A DNA stretch of 64,000 nucleotides, from positions 1-64,000 of the forward strand of contig VTPC01000502.1 in NCBI GenBank assembly GCA_011009095.1, written 5' to 3'. The notes under the pieces are model-generated. The model had not been told where the DNA came from, searched no databases, and worked only from the letters and a program-made list of their open reading frames with translations. Below, one piece after another: positions 58,673 to 64,000 of this stretch. The translations under genes were made by a program, and so were the position numbers. Numbering within the stretch: position 1 is the first letter of the stretch; each line of letters opens with the position of its first letter. This DNA is from Ignelater luminosus (lineage: Eukaryota; Arthropoda; Insecta; Coleoptera; Elateridae).

Positions 58673-60893
58673 AAAAGATTTTGAATCTGCAACTCCTAGA
58701 TCAAAAAAGATCTTAGAAACCATTAAAACTCAGAGAAATACTATACGTCGATACAAAGTTAACAAACACCGTTTACTGAAACGTTTAAAAAAACATACTA
58801 GTTCAAGTGTAATAAATAATTTGTTGTGGGGCTGCTCCAAAGATAGACAAATCTTTGTAAAGATGCAATGCTTTCACAAGAAGCGTCAGTTGTGGAGTCG
58901 CGAAGAAAAGTCATTAGCTCTAAGTATATATTATAAATCACCAGCAACTTACCGGTTATTATTAAACAAATTGAAATTTGCGTTGCCATCCATCTCTACA
59001 ATAAGATTATGGCTCAGAGTTGTTCATTTATCTACAGGTATTAATCAATCAATTATATCAAGATTGCGAGAAAAGGTGAAATGTATGTCTTCTGCAGAAA
59101 AGCAAGCTGTCCTGCTATTCGATGAAATCAGCATTAAAAAACATTTACAGTACTCTTCACCACACGACTTCATCGAGGGCTTTGAAGACTTAGGAGTTTT
59201 GGGTCGAACATCTCGTATAGGTACTCAGGTTATGGTTTTTATGGTAAGAGGACTAATATTGAAATGGAAGCTACCGGTTGCTTACTACGTTTCAGCGGGT
59301 TCTATGAAATCAAGCTCTTTAAAAATACTCTTAATTGATGTAGTCAAATCGTTATTGGAAATTGGTCTCCAGATACATAGTGTAATTTGTGATCAAGGTT
59401 CTAATAATAGAGCAGTTTTTAGAGAACTCGGTGTAACTACAGAATTCCCTTTTTTCTATGTAAACGATAAGAAAATATACGCCTTATTTGACACACCCCA
59501 TCTAATCAAAAGTGTAAGAAATACTCTTTTAAAAGGTAACATTCACATAAACAACAAAGAAGTTTCATTTGACGACATTAGAAAATTCTACGATTTAGAT
59601 AAGACCAATAAAATTCGTGCAAATGTTAAACTAACTGACAGCCACATAAATCCAAATGCATTTGAGAAAATGAAAGTAAAACTGGCCACTCAGATCTTTA
59701 GTCACAAACTTGCTACAGGTTTAGAAACAGTAGTACAAACCGGTGAGATTAAAAGCAAAACAATGGAAAACACTGCTCAGTTCTTAAAAAAAATGAATAC
59801 CCTATTTGACATCTTAAATAGTCGATTGCTAAAAGATGAAAATCCTTACCGTCGTCCACTATCTGTTCGTAATCCCAAGGTCGAAAATGTATTAAGAGAA
59901 TCTTTGCAATGGGTTAGTGAATGGAAAGTACTGAACCCTAAAACTAAAAAAGAAAGAAAAAATATTTATTGTATAAGCGGCCTGCAACATACAATCAGGG
60001 GTGTTTTAGAAATATGGAGTGATCTGCGCGAAGAAGGTTACAGCTTTTTGCTCACTTCTCGCCTTCAACAAGATCTATTGGAAAAATTATTTTCTGCAGT
60101 AAGAAGCAAAGGAGGTTTTAATTTCAACCCTAGTTGTGCTAGCGTCAGGGCATCATTACAATTTAACATCTTTATGGGGTTACAACAACCACCAGAAACA
60201 AAGAACTGTGAAACGGGCGATGACATTTCCTTGGATTTGGGTGATCCAAATCAGACTAAACCGCTATTATTACGAGAACATGAGCTTCAACAAGCATTGG
60301 AGACTGAAGATTTGGCAAGTAGTTCGTCAAATACCGACGAAGAATATGTGCCACCTACTTTAGAGTTTAGCGAATCTTTGGAAACGTGTTCAATTTATTA
60401 TGTAGCTGGCTATTTATTATATAAAATAATAAATAAATTTAAGTGTAAAATCTGTGAAAATATTTTATCGGACGACAGTGAGATCCCACTTGGGGATAAA
60501 AAAGAGTTATTGATAGTATTTCGTGATTATGGACGCGAATCTTCTGAAAAAGTGCAACACCTGAAAAGACCTAGTGAGTATCTAGCAAGAGTTGTAAAAC
60601 TAACTGTAGAAGTGTTTTATTATATTATTAATAAATACAAACATTGTTGTAATATAATGACTATTTTAAAAAATAGAGTAGAGACTGAAATTAAAAGACA
60701 GTGGGGGGAATGGTTTCGAAATGATCAGTGTCTTGAACATCGAAAATTTGCTACAAAGTTTTTATTAGGAATTTTACTTTTAAAAGTGGTAAAATGGTAT
60801 AGGGCAGAATTAAAAGGGGCAGCAAAAAGAACAGGTGGAGAGATACTATCAAAATCGAGTGGTCACCACATAAAAAAAGTCCGAAATTATTGA
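58560..60893 (+). pseudogene. P-element-like transposase, catalytic part
   Basis: The frame is open from 58560, with no ATG needed because it continues the THAP part. A basic helix (NTIRRYKVNKHRLLKRLKKH) precedes an RNase-H-like catalytic core. The three acidic residues are present: D in VLLFDEISI (near 59121), D in SVICDQGSNN (near 59391) and E in RLQQDLLEKLFSAVRSKGG (near 60081). These correspond to the DDE triad known for P element and THAP9. Between the second D and the E lies a long insert (P elements carry a GTP-binding domain there). A C-terminal Cys cluster (KCKICENI) follows at about 60440. From 58560 to the stop there is no further nonsense codon, so this copy is one frameshift from intact. 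Confidence 0.9.
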
Positions 60894-62184
60894 ATATGTA
60901 AGAATTAAGCAGAGAACGCTTTTTAGTTCTTTCTTTGTATGTATGCATTTGTACATACGTGTACATATATGTATGTTATTTTTTCTTTTACTTTAGATGT
61001 ACTAAATAAGTATTAAATAACGCCAAACTGTATAGATAGCATCTTTTTAGGTTCTTAACAACATAACTAATTATTTTTATTCTATCGTTTTAATTTTAGA
61101 AACTGTTTGGCGTTTGAGATATTTTAATAATAAATTGCGTTTAATTACTTTGGTGTTTACAAAAAGTACAATTTGAGATTTAAAACTGACATTATCATCC
61201 GACTTGTGTAGTTTGTATTTAATTTGTAAAAATTACTCTTTTATGATGTAGTGCAAAGATGTAAAACAGAAAACGTATTTTGAGGAATTGTTTTTAAGAC
61301 ACAATATTATATAACGTATTTAGTTACATTTAACATTTTGTATTCAGGGGCATGCCAAGGAATCTTGTCGCCACAGTGCGAAATTTTGTTTGCCGTCTCA
61401 ATAATTAGAATTATAAAAAGTAAAATAATAATTTTATACAAATTGTCATTGAATACATGATGCACTTCTTGCAGCCCCTGAATGCTGTCGCTCAGGTGCG
61501 GGGCACATCTTGCACCCCCGGGTAGTTACGTTCCTTTATTTACGTATACGAATGTATTTGTGTAGTAAATGTGTATATGATATGTACCTAGGTTTTTAAA
61601 CTCCATGTTATCTCTTACATTACATATGTAGTTCTGGATCAGATGTTACTGTTAGTAAATCTCTAAACAGGTAATTCGTGTTTTTCTTTCTTAATTGTTC
61701 AACTAAGTAAATCAATGTTCGTATTTTAACAATAAACGATTTTAAGAATAATTGTTATTTAAAACACTTTTTATAATGAATTTTTATTATGATCATCCCA
61801 GAATATCAGGAAATACTGACATTAAAAGTGTGCATTTTATTCTTTCTAGTTATTTTTGCACAAAATACGATGTGTATAAAATGGTTTTATGTGACAAACT
61901 TCGTAATTTTCTAAATTAAAATGTGGATTTTAGATAAGAACCAACTGGAAACTAGCCATAGAAGAAAAAACATTACAGTTTACAGAGTTTAAATAATTTA
62001 GTAATTTAAATGAAACAAAATAACATATACTAATTGTTTATTAAGGACTTAAAATCAATAATAAATTATTAATCATCATACACACGATGTATTTTCTCCT
62101 ATGAATTTAAAAGAGCAGTCTTTATACATTGCATATATTGTTTCTACACCACAATACAAACTTCTAAGTCGTTCGTCTCATTAA
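60894..62184. other. Flank of the P-element core, no gene
   Basis: Holds the inverted CGCCAAAC words mentioned above (61021 and 61105). No coding sequence was recognised. Confidence 0.4.
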
Positions 62185-62520
62185 TAAGAATCGCCGCAGT
62201 GGCTAAACTGTAATTTAATCCTTTGTTTACATGATGTGTTTATGTAAGTTATTTACGAATCAGTTTTTATCGCACGGAATTCTTCGAAAAAACATACACA
62301 TTGGAAATTTTAATAAAATCGTTTGAGACGTTTGTCAATTATACCAAGATATAAATTCTTAGAATTAGAAATAATGTAGCACAATAATAAGAAGTTGAAG
62401 AGGGCAGCATCGTCCATATCTGCCCTTCTTTCCCCTCGACGCACTTGGCCAGCAACCATCCGAGTTACACATATTTCCATTACGTTGTTCCTCTACCCAT
62501 ATTTATTCCTCTATGCTTTC
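62185..62520 (+). repeat. Dispersed repeat family B, copy 2
   Basis: Same-orientation copy of 33905-34245. The strongest match runs from TTTGAGACGTTTGTCAATTA (about 62323) to GTTGTTCCTCTACCCATATT (about 62483). Confidence 0.8.
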
Positions 62521-64000
62521 ATTTATAAATTCGATATTATAGTTCCCTTGTCCAAATTATCACAATACGTGATTCTTAGTAAATCTAAGCACACTAAATA
62601 CGTGGTATGGTTTTTCTCTTCTTAGAAATCTTTATTTATGTTATACAGTTTTAATGGTCTATCGTCAGCAATCTGCGGCCGAATAACAAGGTCGTTTTAA
62701 ATTAGAAAAATTATGGGTGGAAAATTTTTATTTCTTATGGGCTATTTGTGTTTGATTTGACTTAGCTTTGTGTAACTAGCTTTGATTTTTGGTTGCAACT
62801 GTTGGTTTGATCGAAACAGTTTGGAGTAAAGACGAATGAGTTCCATTTTTGGTTTCGGGCTGGATGCTCGCGCCTTGGCGCGGTTCAACCACCGAAGGCT
62901 CGGTCGCTAACAACAATTTGTCTGTCGTGAATTCGCCCTATTTAGTTTTTGGTGTAGTTGCTAGATATTTTCTAGCAGGAGGTACAATTATGGCAGCGAC
63001 GATTTTGTCGGATCTGGCCTTAGGATTCACGGACGACGGGAGCTTACCCTGAATATTTGTGTGGAAATGTACCTCAAATAAGTATCAATGGACACAGTGT
63101 TGGCCGCATCGGCGTTAAAACAAACCACTTTGTGGGAATAATCAGTTGCGACGAACTATTAGAAATTTTTGCTGTTTGGGAAATTACTGTTTTATCTTTT
63201 GGAATAAAATTTACCATCATATCATCTCGTGGGAAACTTTTCATCGAGGAAAGGAACTCCGTTTCCCATTTCCAATTTTAGTGGAACTATTTTGGTTCCG
63301 GATATTTTGTGTGATGTGTAAAGTACACTCTCGTTTGTGGTTTTAAATTAAAGTCAGTGTTTTGTGAATATGGTCATTATAGTGTTTTAAAATTTTTATG
63401 AATTTAGTTTTATTAATAACAAGCACCGATCTCTCAACAATGTTATCTTTTTGCCTTTATTGGATTACTGGAACTTTACGGATGAATTGCAAATTGTTTA
63501 TGAGTAAGAACTGTGTTTTAATATGTTTTTTTGTATTGTTTTTTTGTAAACTTTGAGACACAGCGATTAAATTTGATATTCATTTAAGTCAGGATAGCAT
63601 TATAAATGCTTTCCAGAAAAAGAACTTAGATTTTATTATTATGGTTGGAAATTTATTCTCACTAATCTGTTGTTTTTGGTTAATATACATTTTGAGGATT
63701 TCTTTTTGTTTAAGTATTGCAAATTAATTTTCATATTACAATTTAACTTTTATCATTTAATGGTTATTTTGTGTTGCTTAATAGTTTTTTTTTCAAGTTT
63801 AATAACGAACCCCCTCAGGTTTCGTTTGAATATGATTATATCATTTTTCTTTGTGTAAAGTTGTAAAGTGTTTCTGTTTATAATTGATGTTATTCGAATT
63901 TACTTTATCATTCCATATTGAATTAATTAATTCAATTAATTTATGTTTTCATGAACTAAATCATTGTTAATCAGTCTTTTTCTTTGCATATTGAAGATAT
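62521..64000. other. Unassigned right end, GC-richer block at 62840-63330
   Basis: A block at about 62840-63330 has more G and C than its surroundings, and short open frames in several phases (62849-63052, 63057-63281) without known motifs. It could be part of an LTR, a 5' UTR or an old repeat. Beyond 63400 the sequence is T-rich with nothing recognised. Confidence 0.35.

Larger units (their letters stand above)
58085..60893 (+). mobile_element. P-element/THAP9-type transposon (coding core)
   Basis: The span covers the two transposase frames. The true ends were not found: no matching terminal inverted repeat or 8-bp duplication was seen by eye between about 57200 and 61700. A pair of inverted 10-bp words (CGCCAAACTG at 61021 and CTGTTTGGCG near 61105) lies just past the stop and could be the internal inverted repeats typical of P elements. 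Confidence 0.8.

Noticed and set aside
62849-63330. GC-richer block as an LTR or host exon
   Set aside because: No TG...CA ends, primer-binding site, matching second LTR or splice structure was found within the window.
1-64000. CRISPR array, operon or bacterial contamination
   Set aside because: Repeats present are transposon-type, genes have spliceosomal introns and composition is uniform.

Overview
The window looks like nuclear DNA from an insect. It is strongly AT-rich, its genes are split by short GT-AG introns, and it is crowded with insect-type transposons (mariner, Tigger/pogo, Tc1, hAT, P element, piggyBac and several LINE clades). A beetle would fit this style of genome, but nothing here proves the order. 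No bacterial or viral genes, CRISPR arrays or operons are seen.

Host genes are few and all lie on the + strand. At 600-1669 there is a three-exon secreted serine-protease homologue that has lost two of its three catalytic residues. At 10445-11143, 16181-16857 and 28211-28829 there are three genes for secreted, probably GPI-anchored Ly6/uPAR (three-finger) proteins. All three have the same structure: a signal-peptide exon, then two exons carrying ten conserved cysteines, with both introns in phase 1. This is a tandem paralogue array. A fourth small gene at 38687-39324 starts with the same kind of signal-peptide exon and phase-1 intron, but encodes a short protein with only one cysteine.

The rest is mobile-element DNA in many states of decay. 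An apparently intact DD41D mariner-like element (21017-22321, full 361-residue ORF) sits inside a dead Tigger (20786-24102). Two mariners (18703-19626 and 44621-45642) are internally deleted but keep both ends and TA duplications. A P-element/THAP9-type transposase (58085-60893) has all three catalytic acids and one frameshift. A 5'-truncated LINE (about 40230-42832) keeps one frame with only two stop codons. Older RT or transposase remnants lie at about 3465-3745, 5920-6320, 12940-13900, 14030-15050, 25855-26790, 43130-43410, 54994-55225 and 55561-55712.

The most unusual structures are the fold-back elements. One (30275-31000) is made of two transposase 5' ends facing inward. One (46584-47420) has exact 46-bp tandem units in its arms, three on the left and four on the right. 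A large one (about 48920-51210) has 162-165-bp tandem units in one arm and an irregular short-repeat core. Two dispersed repeat families have two copies each in the window (29498/56288 and 33905/62185). The Ly6 cluster is therefore spread out by transposon insertion, with 5-12 kb between members.
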